Source: Ancistrus triradiatus (Eukaryota > Chordata > Actinopteri > Siluriformes > Loricariidae). Taken from it: a stretch of DNA of 64,000 nucleotides. The notes under the pieces were generated by a model. It was not told the origin of the DNA, did not search any database, and was given only the letters and a program-made list of their open reading frames with translations. Positions 30,585 through 40,775 of the stretch are shown in pieces. Position numbers and translations under genes: made by a program. Numbering within the stretch: position 1 is the stretch's first letter; each line of letters opens with the position of its first letter. The stretch is taken from contig JAJAGP010000429.1 of assembly GCA_025084515.1 (NCBI GenBank), positions 95,001 to 159,000 of the forward strand. The letters run 5' to 3'.

Positions 30585-31235
30585 CAGATGTACCTCGGTT
30601 CTCGACCACCTTGGAACTCATCGAATTCGGTTCTCAATGCATTTTGACTAGAAAAATCTGCCTCGGTTCTCATCATTTGCTCGGTACACTTGCTTAAACT
30701 GAAGTCCAGCTGAAACTCAGTGATTCAGTCTCACAATAGCTTTTGCTCTGTGAAGATCTCTGCTGTGTTTATGGTGTTTTCCTTTATTTTTACATCTACA
30801 TTACTATATTCTTAGTGCAAATAAGTCTCCATGGGTCCTAAAATAGTAATGACACCCACTTTCACACTTTCCGGCTGAGCAGTTAGCTTTGGCAGCTGTG
30901 TGTTTTGCTTTTACTTTTCACTTTCAATCCATTACTCACTAAATTACATGAGATTTTCAACATCATCTATAAAATAAGCTTTGCGTTAATGATTTTGGCC
31001 AACTGTAGGTTAATATAGGCGTTTTAAACAGTAAGGTCAGCTATGATGCAGTACAGACTATATTAAAGGCATCGGTTCATGATAATTTATCATATGATGA
31101 ATCTGTCTGAACATATTCCCTTCTTACATCAGGAGGCACCTGTACAATACAACTCCATCAATACATAATGCCTTATACAGTGTGGATTTTATGGGGGTCT
31201 GGAACAGATTCATTCTACTCGACTTGTTCTGTTCT
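30585..31235. mobile_element. MITE, GTACCTCGGTTCTC family, 3' degraded
   Basis: Its left end, CAGATGTACCTCGGTTCTCG, follows TA (30583-30584). The body matches 18384-19025, and the right end is lost near ATGGGGGTCTGGAACAGATT. Confidence 0.7.
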
Positions 31236-33064
31236 TCTGGAAAAAAATTCCACTGTAAATATAGCACAGTAAAATGAAGTGCTTCCATTATTTGGTTAGA
31301 TACCTGTAGGTCTACAACTACTAAACTATAAACTTCACATTTATCTGTGCCATCCAGATACACATGAAATTCCCCGATTGGTCCTGGAGAGTGCTCACCT
31401 ATTGATTGCTGACAATGTTCACATCACTGTTTGTGGGAGACAAGACTTGAGGCAATCTATCAGGGCAATCATGAGCTGGGTTAGCAAATAGAGCAGCACC
31501 TAGTTGTTACAACTTGGGATGCCATGTCAGCATTTTCAACAGCAGAAACAAAAATGTTTAATAGAACAGTTCACACAATCTCTCTTAAAGCTGGTCTTGA
31601 ACTTAGCCTTTCACGATCTAAACACTCATATCACGCATGCCTAAGATTATCCATGCATGTACAGTACTACAAATGAGGCAGAATCAAATGAGGCAATCAC
31701 CTCAGTGACAATATGGAATGAGAACAAGCTCCTCGCTCATTTTCTTTCTGTATCTGACAGCTGCCAGTTACCATGAGGGTCAGTCCCACTGCAGCTCACA
31801 CCATAATCAGAATGTCAGGGAGCACACACTGTCTGGGTCGCATCATGCTTATGGATATTACCAATCTGCATTGCGTTACCTCCAAGCTTCCATTAAAGCC
31901 TACTGAATTAGTGAGATTCTTCTCTCAAGGTTTCCTAACAGGCCACCTCAGCCAGCAAATCCAGAGGTGAGCAGAATCGGTAGGAAAACATGGGCACACC
32001 TGCCTTAGGTCTACACAAAGCAGTAAGTGATTAAAAATGCACAGATGTCTTATCAATACCTTGCAGCACTCAGCAGCCTATCGAGGCTTAAACGCCACGG
32101 GAAATGCTTACCTGCGCTTTCCTGAGGAACACATCAGCCTTTACTCGGCCTTGATCCCATTTATGTGAGGGCCAAGTCAATATCCATGCGCCAGGCAAGG
32201 CTGGGCAATACCGGTGAAAAAAATCATTGATTTATTTCTATTGAAAATCTGTCATTTACAATTTATTTGCTGTTCTTCAATAGTACAACTAAAAAGGAAA
32301 AATGTGAAATACAAAAATTTAATAAACGGTAGAAATTTAAAACAAACAACAATCAAATTGCACAAATAAGAGCTACTTTTAAATATATTTGAGGGACTCA
32401 ACTGTGCAAACAACAGAATTTGTGAAAAACAAAAGTAAGGAACAAGTGAGTGTTAAGCTATATCCTTTAGCCACTATACAGAGGTGGCAATGCTATATTC
32501 ACTAAATGTTTGTGACTAGGGTTAGAAAGGGCAGAAACTTAATGAACCATTCTCTCTCGACAGACTAAAGTGGGCAACATATCTATTGAGATACCAAATG
32601 CTACCACATCAATAATCTCTTTCCATCTGGGCTCTCTCTTTGCTGTATGGGACAACACTAGAAGATAATGCAGTTAATGGCTTTTAGTGGAAACTTTGGA
32701 TGTCAAAGGGTAGCTTGTATTGTTATCCTGTTGTTTCACACATTGCTCCCATTCCTCTGGGTGTTTGCGTCTGGGAGATATGTATCGTCTAGAAAAGCAC
32801 CTTGTTGTTTCAACGAAGTGCGAGCTGACATTACAGAGCATGTCCCTCGCTTTGCAAAAATCAGTCAAAAACAGATTTTCCACATAAGATTGTGAAATTT
32901 TCACAAATTTTGCTAAGATTTCACATATTCACTCTGTCACGTAGCCACTGAGTGCATGCAGCATGCTAGCACCACAAATCGAGCTAGCGTTCTACCTAAA
33001 AGCACATGACAAGTTAGTGTGAACAAACTCTCAGAAGACAAAAGACACCATCAGCCACGCAGTC
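31236..33064. other. Unassigned sequence with a possible hAT-like remnant
   Basis: At 32196-32220, AAGGCTGGGCAATACCGGTG resembles a hAT-like terminus. The following 700 bp is AT-rich, with a 76-residue minus-strand frame (32674-32904) of no recognised family. The rest is unrecognised. Confidence 0.35.
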
Positions 33065-33066
33065 TA

Positions 33067-34640
33067 CAGATGCAATCAAAACTATTCAACCCCCCAAGGA
33101 TTAAGGATTTATCAATTTAAGTTTTTTCCAAGTAGCAAGATTCTGCTTTGGATGACTTTTGAGTCATACATAAAATCAGAACAGAAAATGCAAGGTGTAG
33201 TATATTTTGTTAAGATAGCCATGTTACAATTATTCAACCCCCATGTAATATTGTTGTTTTTAAAGCTTTTTGGCGGTTGTTTTGGACTAAAGTGGAGTCC
33301 AAACATAATTAAGCCTTTGAAAACTCTATAATGATCTTCATTTGCTTCAGCTGTGATGCATATATAAACCCCACCCATGAAGGAATTCAAGGTGAGTTGC
33401 AATCATGGGAAAGACAAAGGAGCTTCCACAAAAGCTGAGGGGGGAGATCATTTCATCGTACCTAAAAGGTCCTTGGGTATAAGATTTCCAAAAAATATAC
33501 CATTCCAAGAGACACCACTGGGAGCATAAGGAAGTTTAAAACTTATGGAACAGCAGCAAACCTGTCTGGCCGTGGAAGAAAGCCCACAATTTCATCAAGG
33601 GCCCTTAGCAACTTAGTCAGGACAACTAAGAAAAAACCCCGTGTGAGTGCAAGACACCTACAGGATGACCTGAAGGCTGGAACAAAGCTTCAGTAGCAAC
33701 TAGAAGATGTGCGCTGAATAAACGAGGACTTCATGGCCGGACTCCAAGACGCACTCCATTCTTAACCACAAGGAACATCAAAAGGCCACTAGAATATACC
33801 AGGAGGAATTTGGATAAGGCTACAGAGTTTTGGGAGACAGTTCTATGGAGTGATGAAACCAAACTGGAACTGTTTGGACATATGGACCAGCAGCATGTCT
33901 GGCGTGCGAAAGTCCAGGCTTATGACCAGAACAATACCATCCCCACAGTCAAGCATGGAGGTGGGCCATTGATGATGTGGGGCTGTTTTTCTGCAGCAGG
34001 AACTGGCAATCTTGATTGTGTACCTGGCATCATGGATTCTCATAAATACCAGGCCATTTTAAAGAGGAACGTGATGCCATCTGTTGAGAACTTAAACCTT
34101 GGCAATCATTGGATCTTCCAGCAAGACAATGGTCCAAGTCACACCTCCAAGTCAACCAGTGCTCAGCTGAGAGAAAGATCCTGGAATGTCCTGGAGTGGC
34201 CTTCTCAGTCACCAGATCTAAACCCGACTGAAAATCTTTGGTGGGATTTAAAGAAGGCAGTTGCAGCACAGAAGCCATCAAACATCACTGAACTAGAGAC
34301 TTTTGCACGTGAAGAATGGGCCAAGATTCCAATTGAGAGGTGTAAGAAGCCTGTTGGTACTTCCCGAAAACGTTTGTTGGACGTTGTAAAAGCTAAAGGA
34401 TACTCCACAAAGTATTAAAGCAGGGGGTTGAATAGTAGTGCACATGAGTTCAAAAAGTTACATTTTTCATTTGAACTTCACAGTTAAGTCAGCTTCTGTT
34501 GTCAAAATAACTAACATGTGTATTAATAAATACTGTTTGTTGTTTAATTAGGTTTTTTGTCATTTATTGGCATCATTTTTCATCTACATCTCTATAACGT
34601 CTTTGGAGTTGAGGGGGTTGAATATTTCTGATTGCAACTG
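33067..34640 (+). mobile_element. Tc1-like transposon, near full length (copy C)
   Basis: TIRs are CAGATGCAATCAAAACTATT at the left and CAGTTGCAATCAGAAATATT read inward from the right, each followed by CAACCCCC. TA lies at 33065-33066 and 34641-34642. The 1574-bp length is normal for a complete Tc1-like element. Confidence 0.92.
33405..34418 (+). pseudogene. Tc1 transposase, N-terminal half broken, catalytic half open (copy C)
   Basis: The frame starts MGKTKELPQKLRGEIISSYL and meets a TAA at about 33480. Further frameshifts and an in-frame TAG run to about 33780. From 33810 to 34418 there are 202 uninterrupted codons. They carry WSDETKLELFG (first Asp), WGCFSAAGTG, QQDNGPSHTS (second Asp) and DLNPTENLWW (Glu), with 34 residues between the second Asp and the Glu, i.e. 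DD34E. The C-terminus ends KGYSTKY as in the family. The catalytic core is intact but the DNA-binding half is not. Confidence 0.92.
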
Positions 34641-34642
34641 TA

Positions 34643-35942
34643 TTTCACTGGAGGTGGTTTGGCTTTAAAATGACAGATGGTGCTCAAGAGATGGCAATTC
34701 ACAAATTATGTCACAAATGGGTTGCTGTTAAAGACAGCTCGACAACCAACTTATTTCACCTTATTTCACCTAACCACCATGAGGAATATAAAACATCATA
34801 AACTAGGGAGTCAGCTCTACATGACAGGCTTAAACCAGCCAAGGAACAGCGATGGGTTCAAACAATCTTCAGACCCAAGCACTTTATACCCAAGATGTAC
34901 CCTGCCAAAGTATTGTCTAATTATCGTTATTGGAACACGGCTACTTTTGGTTGTGACTGACTCAGAGGTATTTTAAGTAAGGTATAAGGAACGTAAACAT
35001 GTAGAATTTTGATTATCACTTTTTGAACACTGTGTTAATTCGAAGTAACAATGAATCGTGAAAATCATCCAGCACTAAATCCAATTACACTTCATATTTT
35101 TCAGTAAAAAACAAAAAGGTTTCTCTGGTCACCTTTATTTTCCTCTTGCAATTTCAGGCAACATTTACAGTATTGATGCATACTGTACAGAACGCTTTCA
35201 AGGGCATCATAGCGGACATGGAGTCCTAGCTGTAAAGCGCCAAAATTCTATTTTAGACAGACTGATTTCATCTGTGTGCGCACAAGCGAGTAAGAGAGAG
35301 AGGAAAAGCAGACAGATCGATACATCAGCCACGGAGAGTACGTCTCTAGGTCTCAGTGGGGTGTGGGCAGCATGCAGAGCTTCCTATCTGCCACAATCCC
35401 AGTAGTCTATTGCAAGATTATTTGCACTGACCGCAAATTTTTTAATTCGATTGGAATGCAGCACAGAGAATGTGAATATGCTTCAAGCCTTAAGAAGAGG
35501 TAAATAACTTGGAGGGGGATGGCAGCCAAACGTGCCCATAACTTAGAAAGGCAACTGCATCCACAGTTTGTACCCGGCAGCTGGCTATAAGGGAGGCTTT
35601 CGGGCAACATTTCAGCAGTTCAAGTCTTCTCAGACCACCGAGTCGTGGTTGTTTTACATGTGTTAACACATCAAACAAGCTCAGACTATTCCAAACACTC
35701 CCACAAACAAATTAAACTCAGAACATCTCCCCAAGTGGTCCTAGTTTGTTTGTCAAGACGAACTCAAAACAGCTTGTAACGCAATCCATCATAGGTTACA
35801 CGAGACGAGTTTGGATTTTAAACAATGGATTGTTTACGTTTATTCATTTATTTAACATCGCTATCAGCATCAGTGGCCATGTTCAGCGACACACACAAGG
35901 TTACTTCCATACACAAGTCACTCAAACACTCAAGCCAATGCC
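34643..35942. other. Unassigned sequence
   Basis: No exon or repeat termini recognised. Confidence 0.4.
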
Positions 35943-36144
35943 AATTTAGTGTAGTCAATTAACCTAACATGCATGTCTTTGGACTGTGGGAGGAAACCGG
36001 AGTGCCCGGAGTAAACCCACGCAGACATGAGGAAAACATGCAGACTCCACACAAAGGACCCCAGGCCGCTCCACCCTGGGATTGAACCCAGGACCTTCTT
36101 GCTATGAGGCGGCGATGCTACCCATCGAGCCACCGTGCCGCCCC
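35943..36144 (-). mobile_element. Mermaid/AFC-type tRNA-derived SINE
   Basis: Read on the minus strand: head GGCGGCACGGTGGCTCGATG, box B GGTTCAATCCC, then GTGGAGTCTGCATGTTTTCC, TTTACTCCGGGCACTCCGGT, TTCCTCCCACAGTCCAAAGA and a TTAGGTTAATTGAC tail. This layout is the common fish tRNA-derived SINE often called Mermaid or AFC. It appears complete or nearly so. Confidence 0.85.
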
Positions 36145-36591
36145 AAACAATGGATAATGCACGTTCAACAGTTTGCAACATACACAGAGATTTCTGTATC
36201 TGGTGGAAACACGACAAACCCATTCAACCACTTCAAATGGAAGCACCCCAAAGTGTACACCAAAAGCCACATGGCACAAGGACTGCATTTGGGTGCAACA
36301 GCTAGTAACGGCTCTTAATCAAAAAACAATAAAAACATCTCAAGGACGTCACCAATGCTGTGACATCTTACCTAACCAAGGATGAGATACCCGGTGTAAA
36401 ATAAGCAACTTCTTTAAATAATTATTCTTTGTCACTTTGTAATTAGTAACTGATATTTTGCCACCACAGCAATCTTGCTTTTTGGGAACCGGTATGATGT
36501 TTGAGGTCTTGAAACATGTAGGCACAGCAGACAGAGTCGGGCAATGATTGAAGAGATAAGGATGGGATAAGGGTGGGAGAAAGCTGTGAGT

Positions 36592-36668
36592 GTGGTGTCT
36601 CAATGGTTAAGGTACTGGACTGGAGCAGAAGGTCCAGCTACAGCACCTGCTAAATGCTGTAAATGTCA
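36592..36668 (+). repeat. Internally deleted V-SINE remnant
   Basis: Head part TGGTTAAGGTACTGGACTGG and AGCAGAAGGTCCAG joined directly to the tail GCTAAATGCTGTAAATG. The V-domain is missing. Confidence 0.75.
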
Positions 36669-37449
36669 ATTTTGGATTACCATCTGCCAAACGGATTCCA
36701 TTTCATATGGGTGATTCCTGACTTAAGACACCTTGTACATCCACGCACAGTATTCAATGAGCTACAGTCAGTAACTGTACATCTACTTGCATGGTAGGTG
36801 AACCTGACAAAAAGACCATTATATGCATGTACCGGGTAGGTGTAACTAATAATGGTATTAGGCCTAATAATTGGCCTAACTAATAAGCCAAGTGAATAAT
36901 TAAGACTTTAAAGAGAAAGCCAAAAGCAGTGAAAATGAATACCCAGTCATGCACTGGAAGCTTGAACTGAATTGCTTGGCGTATCACAGTATGGCAAAAG
37001 TCATGAGACTTCATGCAGACCAATAATGAAACAAGAGAGTCATTCAGAAAATGCTGCAGCCAATTCACACCCTCTAGTTGAATCTTTGCATTCACATGAC
37101 AGTTACAGAAAGCTTAACACATACTTTCTTTGATACACGAGATGCCAGGAGTCTCTGCATACATAACAGGTGCCCGCAATTGGCTAGTTTTGCTGTGATC
37201 AGCAAGGAACTGAGGAATGCCATCCTTTCACTGCCATCCTCTTGGACTTTGGACAGAATAGATGTGGATCGTCACAGCTGAACACTGATCACCATGTGCT
37301 TCCATGCTAGGGATGGGCAACATGAGATTTTATTTTTGATAGACAATATGCTTTTCTGAGCATATCAAGGATATCGTCGGTGCTTAAAGAACACTGCAGG
37401 GAGGAGGCAAAACAAATGAGTACGACCTACAATAGGACAGGCACAAACA
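36669..37449. other. Unassigned sequence
   Basis: At 37308-37330 a GCTAGGGATGGGCAACATGA phrase is like a hAT-style terminus, but no partner was found. Confidence 0.4.
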
Positions 37450-37692
37450 ATGTACACTAGGGCTGCAACAACGAATCGATAAAATCGATAATAATCGATT
37501 ATTAAAAGCGTCGAAAACGAATTTCATTATCGATTCGTTGTGTCGCATGATTTATGTTTCCCCCGCCTTATCATATCCGCTTACGTTACTTGCGGCACTT
37601 GCGGTCAGCGCTGGGAAAAAAAACACGAGCGATTGAATGGAGCGAGGCGGAGCCGGCGCGGGCGTGGAATCTTCAAAATAAGTCAGCGTTAA

Positions 37693-38368
37693 GGCTATGT
37701 CCACACGTACACGGGTATTTTCTAAAACGGCGGTTTAAATTCGCTTATAAAAAACATCCCGTCCACACAAGCACTGTTTAAATAAAAAACTTCGTCCACA
37801 TGAAAACGCAAAAACGCACACAGTTGCTGTCAAGAGCAATGCCAAACCAGCAGTCCTATGTGCCGGGGAAGCAGCTCACTCAGCGACAACAGTGATGTCC
37901 TATGCATACGAACATTTTCTCGCCATTCTTTCTTTTGAAAGCTGTCCCACCAACGAGAGGTCCGACCGGGTCTCGTCCCAAACTGGATATAGTAGTGACC
38001 TCCGTAGCGCATTCTGACGCCTCTGTTCTTCAGTGTAATGAAAAAGTAATAATTGTAAATGTATTTGTAGATTTGTAACAAGTTCTCGGTCAGCAGTGTG
38101 TACAGCTGGCACCATTTTGGTTACGGTCCTCTATTGCACAAAATCGCCCCATGTAAACAAAGGAGATAACGGCGCACAAATGACATTACAAGCACGAAAC
38201 TCCGTTTTCCCCAGTCCTACACGACAACGCTGGAAAACGGAGTTTCTGAAAATCTTCACCCTGGAAGGAGTTTTGCAAAAAAAAAGTCCGTTTTCGTGTG
38301 GACAAATGGTCAAAACGCATAGAAAAAGCTACGTTTTTAAAAATACCCCTGTTCGTGTGGACAGGGCC
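37693..38368. mobile_element. Inverted-repeat unit inside composite hAT copy 1
   Basis: Left edge GGCTATGTCCACACGTACAC then GGGTATTTT. Right edge read inward GGCCCTGTCCACACGAACAG then GGGTATTTTT. It contains CAGTCCTATGTGCCGG and similar non-coding sequence. It looks like a separate non-autonomous transposon. Family not assigned and no clear target duplication at its joints. Confidence 0.7.
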
Positions 38369-38374
38369 ATAGTC

Positions 38375-38466
38375 TCTAAAAAGAGAGCCAGCTTCAGCCT
38401 GGAGCATGTTGACATGATAACATTTTTGGATTGCAATGCAAAGTTCCTAAAGAAAGGGAGTGAATG
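38375..38466 (+). pseudogene. hAT transposase C-terminal scrap (copy 1)
   Basis: After the unit the frame reads IVSKKRASFSLEHVDMITFL then DCNAKFLKKGSE and a stop. This is the last part of the hATC dimerisation domain. The upstream SERLFSAAGN half seen at 21.8 kb is missing. Confidence 0.85.
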
Positions 38467-38714
38467 AGTTTGTATGTAGTGTTTGCATCAGAGATGCACT
38501 TATTTTTCTTTATTATTTAATTTGTTATTTTAACGTATTAATGAATTTAATTTATTATTATTCATTTATTCTAAGCACTTATTTGCTCTGTTATTTAATG
38601 TTATATTTCTGAATAAAGACTTTTTTTTAATCCGATTCATCGATTAATCGGAAAAAATAATCGATCGATTAATCGATTATTAAAATAATCGTTAGTTGCA
38701 GCCCTAATGTACGC

Positions 38715-40290
38715 CATTTACAGCTTATTACAGACAAGTAGCAAAAAATAGCAGAAAGCCCACACAAACATGAGTAACTTACACCACAAGTCTCTAAACA
38801 CATCAAGCAAGTTAGAACAATCTCTACTCCAAACGTGAGCTAACAAGCAAGCGAGCACACGACTGATAAAGTAGTTCACTTTACAGGGAATAATAGATTT
38901 CTGCTGAACTACAACTTTAACTCCCGCCTCTGCTCGTGGATGCACAACATTGATTATGGGATCAGCTGGGCGAAAAAAGCAAAAACACACTGTACTAGAG
39001 CGCAACAAAACAATAAATACACTGCTCATACATAAATAGGCCTTTAACATAGGAATCTGCGATAATTATTAAGTCAAATAATTTGATTTCAGAACAGTAC
39101 TGCATACTGTAACATGCATCAAGCAGCGCTGTACAGTCCGTCTTGAGTCTGTTTATGGCCTAGAGTTAGACAAATTTTTATTTCCTGTTGTAATTTATCA
39201 TTTTTAAGACCTGGGCCATTAAACGGAACAAACGTTGATTGGATGGCGCACATCTATATGCAGTTTTGAAATATTCTGTGATTGTGTGTGACTGGCACTG
39301 CTCTAAATATTCCGATTAGTATTTCTGCCCAAATTGCAAAGAAAAATGTGTCCACTCGGCCTCCACTCATGGGTATGTAAAACGTAAAAAGAGATGAAAC
39401 GATGTCTGAGCATGTGGTAGACAAGCCATGTGAAATGCCTGGCCTGGTCATGTGGCTCTGATTTGGGGCCACACTTCAAGTGCTGCCCGCATTAGAGGGG
39501 TTCTCGGCCCCCGCTTCCTTCTCATTCCCAGCCTTTAACCAGCTGGCACGTTCAGAAACAGTTCCATCTCACACACTTCCTTCTCATGTACGTTTTCCCA
39601 CTCTGCTGCTTTACACTACGACCATCTATGACGGATATTCGTCTCCATATAGACATGCTGTCCTGGAACACTTTTATCCAGCCTGTAAAGCCACTTCTGC
39701 TGGAATTCATACTAGGAACATACACTTAGCTCGTCACAAATAAGTAGCGCAAAGTCATACACAAAAACACAATTAACTTGCACAAAAATGTCACCAAACA
39801 CATCAACCGAGTTAGAACAGTCACCAAATGTAAAGGTAGTGTCTCCCTCTCATACATGCATGAATGACAGACTTCCGCTCAAACTCTTGCCTGATCTTGA
39901 CGCTGATCAGATGGACATTAAGGATGCACAGATACTGAATTTCTTGAGCCGGTACGATAACCGATTGGTGCATTTTTGTGGCCAATACCGATATTAAATG
40001 TGATAACCTTTCTGTATTTACAAGAAGTTCACATTATAACTCATTTATGAACTGATCTTGAAACATGGATCAGTAATTCATTTTAATTTTCCTTGAAATT
40101 GGTATCGAATTGGTACAGGAAGTAATGAGCACTATTAAGTGTGTCAGTAAGCTTATGGACTGGGAAGCCCCCAGATATTTAACTGCATTAATAACTATAC
40201 ACTCAACAACAGCAGACATTTTGCTAGATGAATAACAGGCAAAAGAAGATTCATATATAAATACATAAGTATCGGTTTTAATATAGGTTA
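38715..40290. other. Unassigned sequence with hAT-like fragments
   Basis: Near 39945-40005, AGCCGGTACGATAACCGATT and TGGCCAATACCGATATTAAA look like one end of a degraded element. A matching CGCCGATACATCG end lies at 40838-40851, beyond the pogo-like MITE. No host exon seen. Confidence 0.45.
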
Positions 40291-40772
40291 CCGTATTTTT
40301 CGGACCATAAGGCGCACTTAAAATCCTTTAACTTTCTGTAAAATGCGCCTTAAAATGCAGTGCGCCTAATGTATGAATTAATTCTGGATGTGCTTTCTGA
40401 CCTAGAACCGATTGTAGATGGTGCACGGCGCTCATAAATCTGTCAAAATGTTTTAGCACGGTCTTGGTAAGTTACGAAGCTTACGGCAACCGTAGTGCGC
40501 AGCATAGCGGAGTAATACGGTATGTGCTTCAGCATTAGGGTACGTGCATTCATTCATTCATTTTCGAAGCAGATTTCAAACTCAACGCTATCAGTCACAC
40601 AGTACAACATGGACATAGAGCAGCTGCGAGAGAATTCAACATTAACGAATCAATGGTACTGAAGTGGAGGAAGCAAGAAGACGCCCTGCGCCAGGTAAAG
40701 ACCAAACTGAGCTTCCGACGGAACTTAAGAGTTTTGTTTCATTTCATGCGCCTTATAACCCGGAAAATACGG
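40291..40772 (+). mobile_element. Pogo-like MITE, copy 4 (intact ends)
   Basis: Left end CCGTATTTTTCGGACCATAA; right end read inward CCGTATTTTCCGGGTTATAA. The target TA is at 40289-40290 and 40773-40774. It is 482 bp and lies in an older hAT-like fragment. Confidence 0.88.
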
Positions 40773-40775
40773 TAA
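40563..40775 (+). pseudogene. Pogo-like HTH domain retained in MITE copy 4
   Basis: An open reading segment of 70 codons: FEADFKLNAISHTVQHGHRA, AAREFNINESMVLKWRKQED, ALRQVKTKLSFRR, reading on into the right TIR to a TAA at 40773-40775. It corresponds to the psq/Brinker-type DNA-binding domain of pogo-class transposases. There is no start Met upstream in frame before a TAG. No DDE catalytic part is present. One substitution (R to L in SMVLKW) distinguishes it from copy 1. Confidence 0.75.

Larger units (their letters stand above)
37458..38706 (+). mobile_element. Composite hAT derivative, copy 1
   Basis: Termini are TAGGGCTGCAACAACGAATC at the left and TAGGGCTGCAACTAACGATT read inward from the right, with many ATCGATTA repeats subterminally. 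The flanking 8-bp duplication is ATGTACAC (37450-37457) and ATGTACGC (38707-38714), 7 of 8 identical. The outer parts match the hAT remnant at 21690-22498. The transposase centre has been replaced by another inverted-repeat unit (37693-38368). Confidence 0.9.

Noticed and set aside
38096..38467. 123-codon plus-strand frame in composite hAT copy 1
   Set aside because: Only its last 31 or so codons are real (hATC scrap). The rest is the non-coding inner unit read through.
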